A stretch of 64,000 bases of DNA, taken from assembly GCA_963575745.1 (NCBI GenBank), contig CAUYUJ010014615.1, positions 992,170 through 1,056,169 of the forward strand. Direction: 5' to 3'. This document shows, piece after piece, positions 11,173 through 22,152 of the stretch. The notes beneath the pieces were generated by a model that saw nothing but the letters and a program-made list of their open reading frames with translations, was not told where the DNA came from and searched no databases. Every line of letters begins with the position of its first letter. Position 1 is the first letter of the stretch. This DNA is from Prorocentrum cordatum (lineage: Eukaryota > Sar > Dinophyceae > Prorocentrales > Prorocentraceae). Position numbers and translations under genes: made by a program.

Positions 11173-12470
11173 CGCGTGGGATCGCGCGCGCCCGCGGCCT
11201 GCGCGCCGCGCGTCCCATGGGGCGGGCCCGCGATCCCAGACGGCCGCGGGGCGGGGAGGTGAGGGTGAGGCGCAGGGGGCAGGAAGTCCGAAATATGCAT
11301 TACAACCGCGCAGGGCGTAATCAAAATCAACGCGCGCAGCAGCCCGCTTCCACAGCCGCGCCGATTGTTGTTGATAAGGCGGTTAATAATAATAATACTA
11401 AGAAGAAAAGGCAACCCAAATGCTTGAAATGCATTCGCAGCTTGATTCGACGCGTCGAAAGCTCGGTCGTCATTGTCGCGAGGCAGCAGTTCACCGAGAA
11501 GCTACGCGCGCTCCTGGGTGTCCAAGTGCGTCTGGGAGACCGTCTACTATCTCCCAACATAATACCGCGCCGACGCCGAAGTTGGCGGCCTCGGCCCGGC
11601 CTCGGCGTGGGGGGAGTGGGTGGGGGGTCCTGCGTGGGTGGCCAGATCTCTGGACGGGCGCGAGTGCAACGCGCTGCCAGTTATCGCGTGCAGCTCGATG
11701 TCCGAATGCAGAATTGCGTGAAAGTGGCTGACGGCTTCCCGCGGAAAGGCCGCGACGTTCGTGACTTTTAATGCCGAAGCTATCGCTGAAGCGGAACATG
11801 CTGAAGTGCTAGTCCACGCCGACACGGCTACGCGACCTATGCCTTGTCAGTTGGTTCGCGTCGGGTCGAACCCTCCAAAGCGAGTGGGCCTTCCTACAGG
11901 AGTGCGAAGATGCGGACTACGCGGTCCCTCAATTCAGCTTGTTCCAAAACAGATACCGCATGCAATTCCAGCAGTGGCATTATCGCATCGCTGGCCAAGG
12001 CCCCGCCTCGAGGAGCTCATCCACGGCCAGACGGAGCGAAGTCAAAGAGTGTTTTGGGGGAGGCCCCACGAAGGTGTTCCGCGGGTGCCCATGCCGCGGC
12101 CTGAGACAGCGACGAGCCGATGGACCCATCGGCGCCGACTCAATCATATTAACCAGGAGGGGAAGCTGCGACTGCAGGGGCCGCCGGTGCGGGCGGGCAA
12201 GCTCCTGCACCAGCGCCAGTAGCAGCTCCTCCAGGACAGCGGCGGCCCGCTCCTCCAGGTTCTGGTTCACGACCAAAGCAGGCACGAGCATATCTACCCC
12301 CTGAAACTGATAAGGGTGGGGGAGGCGACTGCTTTCGCGCGTGCGTGAGCTGTGCACTCCGCGCGCTGCCGCCCAACCCCGAGCCCCTCACGGAGGTCGA
12401 CAAAAAAGCTGGTGGCACAGTTCAATCACTTGCGAGAACGATGTCATCGGCTGGAGTGGCGGAGCCACAG
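11169..12470 (-). other. Weak coding traces, no gene recognised
   Basis: Starts with a GC block (11197-11255) resembling 7762-7826. On the minus strand, pieces at about 12110-11990 (NTFVGPPPKHSLTSLRLAVD), 11985-11905 (IMPLLELHAVSVLEQAELRD) and 11765-11680 (FPREAVSHFHAILHSDIELH) have protein-like composition in different frames. This suggests a decayed coding sequence, possibly part of a mobile element. No family motif was found. Confidence 0.3.
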
Positions 12471-12483
12471 AAGAAGTCTGGAG

Positions 12484-13265
12484 CTACTCAGGCTGATGCG
12501 GAGCGTATCGCGACCTCGGATAAGATGGTAGGTTCACTGACGGTGAGAGCAATCGAGGATGATCTGCGAAGACCCAGCGGCGCCACCGCTTGAGGCCTCG
12601 CTGCGACCGTCCCTGCTGGGAGTCCGCCCGAACGCGTTGACGAGCTCCGGCGGGAGTTCCTGGTTCCATACGTTAGGTGCCTCCGCTGCTGCAACGGCCG
12701 CCGCAGCCGTCCTTCCTTGCGCTCGTCGAGCCAGCGCTGCGTCTCGTCCTTCTTGTCCACGCAACGCTGGAGCCACGCCTGCGCCCTGCGGCATGCCACC
12801 CCTTTGGCCGAGACGAATGCCTCGAGCAGGTGCCGCTGTGGCTGCGGTGCTGGGGTCTGCTGCGGCCCAAGGCCCCTTCCAGCGCAAGGGGCTGCGCCTG
12901 GCCTGCGCCGGAAGAGCCGGCACGAGCCCTGAGCTGCGCCAGGAGGTCGGAGGTGGCGATGCCTCCATCATGGGGCGGCGAGCCACGCTGGGGCGGAGTG
13001 GAAGACCTCGACTGCCCAACGCTCGCCAATGGATGCCCCCACTGCCAGGTGCCTGGCGGAGTGGGTCGCGAATGGGCCGCCAAGCCTCCTGCCACTCGTA
13101 CCAAGGCACCTGGGCCAACTCCCTGACCCTCGCGCCACGGGACCCCCTGCGGAAGGAGCGTGGTCCCGCACTGGAAGTGGAAGGCTTTGGACTTCCACGT
13201 CCGCCTGTGACAACACGTCGGGCACGTGAGGCACTTGTTCTTGGCATTCTGCTTGCCCATGGGCT
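12484..13265 (-). pseudogene. Possible LINE ORF1-like remnant (Cys-rich finger, then helical stretch)
   Basis: On the minus strand NKCLTCPTCCHRRTWKSKA followed by FHFQCG (about 13245-13165) gives a Cys-rich finger reminiscent of the ORF1 finger at 28740-28670 (CKRCNEWSWHS...CSCG). About 12800-12690 reads as a charged helix (LQRCVDKKDETQRWLDERKE), and PPELVNAFGRTPSRDG follows. Frames change between the pieces. Finger plus helix is the layout of the complete ORF1 in this window, but similarity is loose and other proteins would fit. Confidence 0.3.
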
Positions 13266-13439
13266 CAGCTAAGAGCTGGCGGGGGACACAAGAGCGGACG
13301 AGTACCGTATGCGAGTGCATGCTCCTGCCAGGAGCTCGCCGTGAGTAAACGCCCGAACGCGTGGTCCAAGGATCGTTTGTGCGGGCGGACCTCCCCCGAA
13401 CCACTTCTGAAATCACTGAGCCCACTTGCTCTGGACTTG

Positions 13440-13760
13440 AACCACAATGGCCTCGGAGAGGAAAAGGAAGAGGCTGAGGAAGGAGGGGGATGAGGGCGAA
13501 CAACAACAGCAGGAACTGGAGTGGAAGGAGCGGGATGGGCAGGAGGACCAGGGGAAGGCGGAGGAGGTGAAATGAGGGCGACAACGATGAAAATGGACTC
13601 GGATCCATCAAAGTGGCTCGCGTTGGGGCTAGAGCGCCATTCTGAACGGCGGGAGCAAAACGCCGATCCCAAAATGAAGCCCAAGCTGCAGTGGGAACAC
13701 CATTTGAAACCACTGTTGCCCAATCCGTCGTAAACATTATCCTGGCGAAGGACCCAACCA
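13440..13760. repeat. Dispersed repeat, copy 1
   Basis: Shares a long run of similarity with 20580-20945 in the same orientation. Both contain GAAATGAGGG, GGCGACAACGATGA, GACTCGGA, GAGCGCCATTCTGAACG and CGCCGATCC in the same order. On the minus strand both spell QNGALAP-R-AT-LDP, so either a conserved repeat or a decayed coding sequence is being copied. Confidence 0.65.
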
Positions 13761-13787
13761 TATGCAAGTGTGAAAATACCGCAATTG

Positions 13788-14720
13788 TGGAGCTCCCTGT
13801 GGGGCCACGGAACGCGTGAGGGTGTGCCGACATGGGTGCGGTGGCACCATGCGAACCCTGCCGCTGGGGCCTTCGGTGGAGCTCCCTGTGGGGCCACGAA
13901 GAGAGTGAGGGGTCTGCCGGCATGGGTGCGGTGGCGCCATGCGAACCCTGCCGCTGGGGCCTTCGGTGGAGCTCCCTGTGCGGCCAAAACGTGTGAGAGG
14001 TGTGCCGAAATGGGTGCGGTGGCGCCATGCGAACCCTGCCACTGGGGCCTTCAGTGGACTCCCTACGGGGCCATGGAACGTGTGAGGGGCGCACCAAAAT
14101 GGGGCGGGGCCGCCATGCGAACTTTGCCACTGGGGCCTTCGGTGGAGCTCCCCATGGGGACACGAAACGTGTGAGTGGTGCGCCGAAATGGGGAGGGGCA
14201 GCCATGCGAGCTTCGCCACTGGGTCCTTCGGTGCTCCTCATGGGGCCACGAAACGTGTCAGGGGTGCGCCGAAATGGGGCGGAGCCGCCATGCGAACTTC
14301 CCCAATGAGGCCGTCGGTGAGCTCCCATGGGGCCACGAAGCGTGTGAGGGGTGTGCCGAAATGGGGCGGTGGCGCCATGCGAAGCCTGCCACTGGGGCCT
14401 TCGGTGGACTCCCTACGGGGCCACGAAACGTGTGAGGGGTTCGCCTACATGAGGCGGGGCCGCCCTGCGAACTTCGCCACTGGGGCCTTCGGTGGAGCTC
14501 CCCATGGGGCCACGAAACGTGTGAGGGGTGCGCCGAAATGGGGCAGGGCCGCCATGCGAACTTTGCTACTGGGGCCTTCGTTGGAGTTCCCTATGGGGAC
14601 CCGAGACGTGTGAGGGGTTCGCCTACATGAGGCGGGGCCGCCATGCGAACTTCCCCAATGAGGCCTTCTGTGGAGATCCCTATGGGGCAACGAGGCGTGT
14701 GAGGGGTGTGCCGAAACATG
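13788..14720. repeat. Tandem array, unit about 89 bp, about 11 copies
   Basis: The landmark GTGAGG recurs at about 13816, 13905, 13993, 14082, 14171, 14256, 14343, 14432, 14523, 14610 and 14699, spacing 85-91 (mostly 87-89). Each unit carries GCCGAAATGGG, CCATGCGAAC, CACTGGGGCCTTCGGTGGA and GGGGCCACGAAACGTGTGAG with scattered changes. As 89 is not a multiple of 3, the long minus-strand frames across it spell the same bases in shifting frames and are not evidence for a protein. The unit holds no palindrome or protein motif I recognise. Confidence 0.92.
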
Positions 14721-14724
14721 TACA

Positions 14725-15130
14725 AGCGGAGTGCAGAAGCAAGGGGGGGAGGAGGGCGAGGAGGAAGGAAGGAGGGACGCTGGGCGCTGTCTCTTCAAAA
14801 CGAGGACCCAATACCACATGATGATTGGGAAATCTGCTGAGAGGGCCGGATATCTTCCTGAGGGCAAATAGGAGAGGAGCACTCCGACGACGAGGAGGAT
14901 GAGGAAGAGGAGCAGGGATGAAAAGGATGGTCAGGAAGAAGAGGGTGGAGGAGAGGGAGGACGAGGACTAGGACGACGACAAGGGGGATGAGTCTGAGGA
15001 AGCCGGCGCGGAGAAGGACGGGACGGGACGGGACGGAGGAGCATCGAGAACAATTTGGAAGGGGGTGGTGAAAGGGCGTAGGATACAGAGGAGAAGAGGG
15101 TTCTTCCTCCTTCTCCCTATACCTCCTCCG
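14725..15130. repeat. Purine-rich GGA/GAGGA low-complexity tract
   Basis: Imperfect GGA, GAGGA and GGACGGGAC repeats on the plus strand, including four GGGAC units near 15020-15040. No gene. Confidence 0.8.
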
Positions 15131-15640
15131 CATCGCTAATATACATCACCGGGAACTGGCGCAAACGCGGGGAGTAGCTCGGAGTAGAAACGAATCACAT
15201 TACTCCGATAAAGCACGCATCCCGCTCGATCAGTTATACGGTGTAGCGCGGAGCAGGCTTCGATCCTGGATCGAAATTACCCCGCCAAACGACGCAAACA
15301 TCCTGTCATGCTAATTCAGAATATTCCGAAGAACGGGAGATATCGCCGCCATTGGGACTTGGAAAAACTTGTGTCACTGCTGTGTGGTGGTCACCATCCT
15401 TCCCAATCCCCTCTCCCGCTCCCCCGCACCCTGCCTCTTCCTCGTTCATCACCTCACACCTCTACTCCCCACCCTTCTTCTTGTCCCAACGTCTCGCTTC
15501 CTTTCCCCCTCCCTTCCCTGGAGTCGCCGAGGCACTGACAGCACCTGGGCGCGAAGCTCCGTCTGCTGCTTCTGCTGCATCTTCAACATTTCCTCACCGT
15601 GCAAGGCCTGCGTGTGAGGACAGAGATAGGAGAAGGGGGA
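15131..15640. other. No gene recognised
   Basis: Mixed-composition sequence (15131-15400), then C/T-rich sequence. A short match to a tRNA B box (GCTTCGATCC near 15257) has no correctly spaced A box or cloverleaf. Confidence 0.5.
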
Positions 15641-16104
15641 GGGCGATTTGATGATATGATATGGCTGGACGACCTGATATGCAGGGAAGGAGGGGGAGGA
15701 GGAGGGCATAAAGACGGGGGGAGGAGTAGATGCAAGAGGGCGGAGGGTCGAGACTGAAGGCTGGAGAAGAGATGTGGAGGGCAGGAGGGAGGGTGCAGGG
15801 GAGAGGGGGGGCGATGGAGGGTGTGGTGTGGAGGCTGGAGGCTGGAGGCTGGAAGCAGGAGGGAGAACCGGAGGCTGGAGGCTGCGAGGGCAGGGGGATG
15901 AATAAGCACTGGTGTTGTTCATGCAAGGGGGGATTGGGGGGGAGGAGGAGGAGGAGGAGGAGGAGGAGGAGGAGGAGGAGGAGGAGGAGGAGGAGGTGGA
16001 GAAGGAGGAGGAGGAAGAGGAGGGAAGGGCGAGGAGGAGAGGGAGGAGCGTGGAGTGACGAGAAAGGGGTGGATAGGGGTAGAAGGGAACAACAGAGGCG
16101 ATGA
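15641..16104. repeat. GA-rich minisatellite and (GGA)n microsatellite
   Basis: Imperfect GGAGGCTGGA units near 15830-15880 and a nearly pure (GGA)n at about 15940-15994, with purine-rich flanks. All-purine strands of this kind can form triplex DNA. Confidence 0.9.
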
Positions 16105-16280
16105 TCAAGAAGAAGAGTATACCAATAATAATAAGACAACTGAGACTAATACTAAGAATAAACATGCGAATACTCATACTGTCATTACTAATAATGTTAC
16201 GTATCATAACAGTGTAAATATAACATCAAGAAGTAGCCTAAACGTGATAAGAAACGAATGCGAATCCTAATAACAGTAAG
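16105..16280. other. AT-rich island, no gene
   Basis: About 175 bases of A/T-rich sequence (AATAATAATAAG, AATACTAAGAATAAAC) set between GC-rich purine repeats. Composition differs sharply from both sides. Confidence 0.6.
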
Positions 16281-16317
16281 CAGTGATTGGGAAGAGGGGA
16301 ACTGGGAGAGAGAGGAA

Positions 16318-16350
16318 AAAAGAGGAGGATGAGGAGGAGGATGATGACGC

Positions 16351-16392
<42 letters not shown>

Positions 16393-16470
16393 GGAGGAGG
16401 AGGAGGAGGAGGAGGAGGAGGAGGAGCAGGCGGAGGAGCAGAAGGAGAAGAAGAAGACGACGAATAATAA
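16318..16470. repeat. (GAT)n then (GGA)n compound microsatellite
   Basis: About 13 GAT units at 16350-16391, then about 11 GGA units to 16425, then GAGCAGAAGAAG variants. Confidence 0.93.
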
Positions 16471-16549
16471 TGATAAGCCAAATAATCATACGAGCAATAC
16501 CAATAGCAATAACACTACTCATCACCAGAAGAAAAACGAAGTACGAGTC

Positions 16550-17092
16550 AATGCTCGACCGTTCTACGCGCATCCTCCTCCACCAGCCAGCCTCCATCCC
16601 TACAACCCTCCACCCTCCACCTTCTCCCCCTCCTCCCCTCCATCCTCCTCCTCCTCCTTTCGCTCCACGGCGCGCGCAGCCGAAGGGGCTGCCAAAGGGT
16701 TTTCGAGGGTCGCCGAAAACCCGCCGAGGAGGGCACGAGGGACTTGAAGCGGACACTGCCGCACGCGGGCCTACAGTTGACCCATACGTAGGGCTGCGCC
16801 CAGTGGGCCATCCCTACGGGCGGACCTCCTGGAAGGCTCCTGATGATTCATCGGGCAGGCAGCCTGGCGACGGGTTGCGGGAGGAGGTCCTCCCGAGGAG
16901 TAGGAGCACCTCCTTCTTTAGCCAAGCACTCATGGGGAACGCACGTCTCTCAACAGACCGTGAAAAAGTGCCTCGTGAGCGCCGCATGGCGAATGGAACG
17001 TTGAAAGGCATACATGGTCCAGGGCTTGGGCCCCCCCCCCCCTCCTCCCCAATGCTGATGCCATTGGGCCCCACCCCCCCCCCGCGCGATCA
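16550..17092. other. No gene recognised
   Basis: C/T-rich to 16665, then mixed sequence to about 17030 and C-runs to 17092. Frames are open on both strands but no domain or motif is recognisable. Confidence 0.4.
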
Positions 17093-17405
<313 letters not shown>

Positions 17406-18089
17406 GGGATCATACAAAACTGCCATGCTGATGTGGGGCATGCTACCAGTTGAGCCCAGAGCATACGGAAAATCGAATAGGCGAGGGTCACCAGATTCAA
17501 AGACGGATCAGTATCTTGATATTCAGGTAGGGGGTTAGTTGGAATGGACAGATGCGGCAGAGCAATTTGGTGGAGGAGAGGGCAGGAGACATAGTGGAGG
17601 AACGAGTCGGGAGAGTCAGGGAATGCAAATCTGCATGTAGGTACTCCTGGGGAGGAGGAGGAGGAGGACGAGGAGGAGGACGAGGAGGAGGAGAGAGGGG
17701 GGGGAAGAGGGGAGGAGAAACGAAGAGCAGGTGAGGTGAGGTGAGAGCGGCCGCGAAGCGATCCAGCTTTGATCATGAAACCCAGGACCGCCAGCTCCTC
17801 CAGACTTTGTGCGCCCCTAGCCCCTAGTCCCTCCTCCACCCTCCACCTTCCGCCGTCTTCTTACTCATCCTCCACCCTTCAGCCTGCTGCTCCTCCTCCT
17901 CCTCCTCCTCCTCCTCCTCTTTCTCCTCCTTGCTGCTCCTCCAGACTTCTGCTGTACGCTCACCCATTGTTCGTCCTATCTCCTCCCTCCCTCCGCACCT
18001 CCACGCCGCACCTGCAGACGTGTCAGCAAGGCGGACCGGGTGTTCCTCCTGAGACATCCTCGCCACCAATGGTCCTGAAGCTTGACCGA
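17406..18089. other. Low-complexity and unassigned sequence
   Basis: Unassigned sequence 17406-17645, GGA/CGAGGAGGA repeats 17646-17715, and a TCC-rich tract 17880-17945. No gene recognised. Confidence 0.45.
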
Positions 18090-18870
18090 TTCAATCGCCT
18101 TAGCGCCGCGCAATGTCGTCTCAAACTATTGAAGCAGCTTCATGGCTGGAGGACGGGCGGATTACAGAATGCTGCTCTCGCGTCGCCGCCGCGTGCATTC
18201 GTTTTTAGATATGTACAAGAACTACACGGATGGAGGGCGGGTTGTTTTACGCATGTGACTCTCGCCCTTGTAAGGTTTTCTTGACTCTACTACTGTTCCA
18301 ACAAAAGCGTCACTTCACTTGGGCCAGATTGGCGCCAGGGGCGCCCGCACCTGTTCCCCGCGGTCGAACAGAAACACCACTACATCAGTATGTTGGGGAT
18401 TCGGCTGCGCCTTAGCGCCGCGTGCACTCGTCTAAAAAATAGGTGCAGCAATTTCACGGATGAAAGGCGCGTTGCTTTAAACATGTGGCTCTAGCCTTAG
18501 CGCCGCGCACACCGTCATACAAATCAGCAAAAACTTCACGGAAGGAGGGCGAATGATGTTCAACAGTTCCTCTCGCCTTAGCGCCGCGCACATTCGTCTC
18601 AAAGGTGAGCAACGGCTTCAAAGATGGAGGACGGTGTCTTGTCAACATGTGGCTCTCGCCTTAGCGCCGCGCGCATCCGTCCTCGAAGCCTGTAATAGTT
18701 TAAAATATTCGTATGGTCGAAGTCCAAGGAGTGATGCTCTGGCACGTTTAATTTTTTCGAGCAACAGTCACGTTGATTCGCGGTGTTGCACTCCGAAGGT
18801 TTTTCTGACACGGTGTAGGATTGTCAGGATGCAACAGTCGTGTTGATCCGCGGCGCTGAAATCCCTGGAA
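18090..18870. repeat. Tandem array, unit about 83 bp, with degenerate ends
   Basis: CTTAGCGCCGCG starts at 18099, 18411, 18496, 18577 and 18660; the last four are 81-85 apart, and degenerate units fill 18180-18400. Units share ATTCGTCTCAAA, CGGATGGAGGGCG and CATGTGGCTCTCGCC. From 18760 to 18870 CAACAGTCRCGTTGATYCGC occurs twice, at about 18762 and 18833. No protein or RNA gene is evident. Confidence 0.8.
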
Positions 18871-19084
18871 CAGATTCTGGCACGACAGACGATTTTCAAA
18901 CGGTTGTTTCATGATGGGCCATTTCCCGCAATGCAAATGAATTCTTTTAATGACCTACGAAGAAGGAACTCGATGTGTGATGCGTCTTGGGTTACAACAT
19001 CGTTGATGCGTACTTATTGGGCCTACACTGGCCCTCATCATCTTCCTCCTCCTAGTCCTCGTCGCCTGCTCATCCAAGCTCTAG

Positions 19085-19317
19085 TTGTACCCACTTCTAT
19101 CCCTCTTCCGTGCTCCCTCATCCCTCCACAACCCCACACTCCTCCACACCCATACCTCCTTCCCTCTCCGCCTTGATCCTTCCTCCCTCCACAGCCCCGC
19201 CTTCTTCCCTCTTCCACACCCCTACCTCCTTCCTCCCTCCACAACCCCATCTTCCCTCTCCGCCTTCTTCCTACCACAACCCCACACTCCTCCAGCCTCC
19301 TCTTCCTCCTCCGCCCT
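19085..19317. repeat. CCTCC/CACAACCCC minisatellite
   Basis: Imperfect units with CCTCCCTCCACAACCCC and CCTCCACACCC repeat across the block. Pyrimidine-rich on the plus strand. Confidence 0.8.
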
Positions 19318-19450
19318 CCTGGGGCAGAAGAAATATACCCATACCGCTGCTCTCGGGACCTCCCCCACGGTGCAGCATTCTGATAAATCTCGGGGCGAAA
19401 CCAGCCGTGGTAAAGTGGTCACTCCAGGACGAGCAGCGGCATCGGTATCT
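19318..19450. repeat. Dispersed repeat, copy related to 53785-53912
   Basis: GAAGAAATATACCCATACCG, then TTCTGATAAATCTCGGGGCG and CCAGCCGTGG, matches 53785-53912 in the same order and orientation, roughly 70 per cent by eye over 100 bases. Nature unknown; a SINE or a decayed exon are both possible. Confidence 0.5.
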
Positions 19451-19469
19451 TCTCCTCCTCGGACCCTCC

Positions 19470-19985
19470 CTCCTCCCTACAGCTCCAGCTCCAGCTCCAG
19501 CTCCTCCTCCACACCCTCCGGTTCCAGCTCGAGCTCTTCCTCCTCCGGCTCCAGCGCCAGCTCCGGCTCCTCCTCCTCGCCTGCTCCTCCAGGCTCTTGT
19601 TGTACGCCAGCTTCTGCATCTCTATCGCCGACGGGTCGGGCATGCCTGCCGCCCCGAGGCGCCCGCGCGCGCTCGCGCGGAGAGCGTCCTGCTCTCGGGA
19701 CCCGCCGGCCGCAGGTGCGGCCCTGGTCCGCCTCCCCCCTGCAATGGCGGCGGCCAGGGCAGGTGAGGGGGGGCGAGAGGGGGGGAGCGGGGGGAGGGAG
19801 GGAGGGGGGCGAGAGGGGGGAGGGAGGGGGGGGGGAGGGAGGGGAGGCGAGAGGGGAGGGAGGGAGGGAGGGAGGGGGGGCCTCGCCTGCCCCCTGCAAT
19901 GGCGGCGGCCAGGGCAGGTGAGGGGGAGGGGGGGCGAGAGGGGGGAGGGGGGGAGGGAGCGAGCAGGCGCCGTTCCGACAGGCCA
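19470..19985. repeat. CTCCAG tract and GGGAGG minisatellite with a duplicated block
   Basis: CTCCAG hexamers at about 19480-19600. G-rich GGGAGG/GGCGAGAGG repeats at 19765-19975 are framed by two copies of CTGCAATGGCGGCGGCCAGG (about 19739 and 19893), each followed by GCAGGTGAGGGGG, so the G-rich block was probably duplicated with its edge. Confidence 0.85.
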
Positions 19986-20189
19986 TGCCGAGCCGTCGTG
20001 GCTACAGGTGGCACCTTTTCACACGCACGTGTCGCCCGATCGTGCTGGCAGACTTCTCCTTGATGCATCTCTGGCTCCAGACGCTCCCCTGAAGCAGTGC
20101 AAACGAACGAGGGGGGGGGGGGAAACTAGGTGCGCTCGCGCCTCAGCTGACATCCTATCCCTCCCTCCCATCCCTTCTCACGGCGCTGA

Positions 20190-20268
20190 GATCCCTCTCT
20201 CCGCGGACGCGTGTCATAGCCGACCTGCATCCCTCTCTCCGCGGACGCGTGTCATAGCCGACCTGCGA
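20190..20268. repeat. Direct duplication, 41-bp period, two copies
   Basis: CTCTCTCCGCGGACGCGTGT followed by CATAGCCGACCTGC occurs at about 20192 and again 41 bases later, essentially unchanged. This points to a recent small tandem duplication. Confidence 0.9.
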
Positions 20269-20343
20269 CTTGCACAGGAACGTCACTTCGTGGCATGCGC
20301 CATCGGAACAAGGGGAGCTGCGTGCACAGGAGGAAGAGGATGA

Positions 20344-20506
20344 TAAAGAGGAGGAGGAGGAGGAGGAGGAGGAGGAGGAGGAGGAGGAGGAGGAGGAATA
20401 GGAATAGGAGGAGGAGGAGGAGGAGGAGGAGGAGGAGGAGGAGGAGGAGGAGGAGGAGGAGGAGGAGGAAGAGGCGGCGGGTGAGCAGGAGGATGAGGAC
20501 GAACAG

Positions 20507-20539
<33 letters not shown>

Positions 20540-20545
20540 ACACCA
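20344..20545. repeat. (GGA)n microsatellite with AGC tail
   Basis: GGA repeated from about 20349 to 20470 with one AATAGGAATA break at 20398-20410, then AGC/ACA repeats at 20503-20545. Frames through it are only poly-Arg/Glu/Gly or poly-Ser/Pro/Leu. Confidence 0.97.
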
Positions 20546-20579
20546 CAGCGCCTGTATCGAAAGGGAAAGGATGACCAGG

Positions 20580-20945
20580 TGCAGGCGGAGGGGAAATGAG
20601 GGGGCGACAACGATGAATAAAGACTCGGACTCAGAAAAGTGGTCCGCGCTGAGGCGTGAGGAACATTAGCAGCAACGAGAACTGGAGTGGAAGGAACGGA
20701 AAGAGCAGGAGGATCAGGGAGAGGCGGAGGAGGTGAAATGATGGGGGGACCACAGTGAAGCAATACTCGGATCCAGAAAAGTAGCCCGCTCTGGGGCGAG
20801 AGCGCCATTCTGAACGACGGCAGCAACGCGCCGATCCGAACATGGGGCCCACGCTGTGGCGGGAACGCCGTTTTGAAACACCGAATCAAGTTGATTGCAA
20901 AACGCTATAAGAGCAAACAGATTTGCAATCAAGTGTAAAACAACA
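20580..20945. repeat. Dispersed repeat, copy 2, with internal duplication
   Basis: Matches 13440-13760 (shared blocks listed there). Within the copy the segment with GTGAAATGA, CTCGGA and AAAAGTRGYCCGC occurs twice, at about 20590-20650 and 20730-20800. An 11-bp inverted repeat (TTGATTGCAAA at 20891, TTTGCAATCAA at 20922) lies at the end, possibly an edge of the unit. Confidence 0.65.
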
Positions 20946-20951
20946 GCAAAC

Positions 20952-21500
20952 CGGGGGGGGGGGGGGGGAGATCATCATCACAGATTCAGGGGAGGAGGGA
21001 GAGTAGTATTCATATCACTTAGTTGTGATCGGGGGAGTGAAATGGAGGGGGGAGGGGGGGGCAGCGATGAGGAGAGGGGCGATGAGGAGGGCGAGGAGGG
21101 TCGGGGGCTGAGTGGCAGGATGAGGGGGGAGGAGGAGGAGGAAGGGAAGAGGGGGATGGGGGGGAGGAGGAGGAGGCGGAGGAGGAGGAGGAGGAGGAGG
21201 AGAAGAAGGCTGAGGAGCAGGAAAGGGGAAGGATGAAGGATGCAGCAGTGGACGACGAGGGTAAGGATGAGGAGGAGGCGGAGGAGGAGGAGGAGGAGGA
21301 GGAGGAGGAGGAGGAGGAGGAGGAGGAGAGGAGGGAGAGGAGAAGGAGAAGGATATGAGGATGAGGATGAGGATGAGGAGGAGGAGGAGGAGGAGGAGGA
21401 GGAGGAGGAGGAGGAGGAGGAGGAGGAGGAGGAGGAGGAGGAGGAGGAGGGGGAGGAAAGAGGAGGAGGAAAAGGAGGAGGAAGAGGAGGAGGAGGAAAT
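20952..21500. repeat. G-run and long (GGA)n tracts
   Basis: A G-run at about 20954-20969, then GGA/GAG repeats with nearly pure arrays at about 21270-21330 and 21375-21450. The glutamate-, arginine- or serine-rich frames across it are repeat translations. Confidence 0.95.
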
Positions 21501-22152
21501 TCCCGCGAGATTCCCCTCTGCCGCAGGCAATGTCTCCCTTTCCGTCGCGGCTCCCCGCCGCGCGGCGCGCGCCGCGCACGGGGCCGACCGCTCTGGGGGG
21601 CCGCGCCCCTGAGGGCCGCCCCCTTCTCCACGCGCGTCTTGCGGAGGCGCGTGGAGCAAGGGGGCCGAGCGCGTCCTCTGTGGTGTCCGCGCTCCACCCC
21701 CGAGATCCTCAGCACCCCGCGAGGCGCCCTTGGGGTGGCCGCCCCGAGCACCCCTCGCGGCGTGCCTTCCAATGAGGGTGGCAGTACTTGGCCCCTCCAG
21801 TCCAGCGCAGCCGTGGGCGTCGCGGTGGTGCTGGGCGGCGTGGTGCTGCTGGTCCTCGTTGTCGTGCTGGTCTCGGTGGTGCTCGGTGGCGTGGTGCTGC
21901 TGGGCGTGTTACTGCTGGTCGCCGTCGTGCTGTTCTTCGATCGGTCGGCTGGCAGCGTAGAGAAGCCTGCGGACCCATTGCATGCGGCGTTCCTCGCCGA
22001 TGCTCGTTACAGTCGCTGCGGCGGTCGAGGGTCGTTGAGGTTGTTGCACACAGGCTTGCTGCTCGTCGCATTGGAGTGGTGGCTGCTCGTTCTGCTTGTC
22101 CTGGTGGTGGTCGGGCTGCTGTGAAGCGGCCGGGGGGCGCGGGCGAGGGCGT

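Noticed and set aside
12673-14328. 551-codon minus-strand frame
   Set aside because: Most of it runs through the 89-bp array and the purine-rich dispersed repeat; the repeated peptide results from a unit that shifts frame each copy. Only the 12484-13265 end has any protein-like character.
13788-14720. CRISPR array
   Set aside because: Units are contiguous with no repeat-spacer alternation, and the genome context is eukaryotic. The 73-bp and 83-bp arrays fail for the same reason.
15235-15290. tRNA gene or tRNA-derived SINE
   Set aside because: GCTTCGATCC resembles a B box and TAGCGCGGAGCAGG an A box, but they are adjacent rather than about 30 or more bases apart, and no cloverleaf can be drawn.
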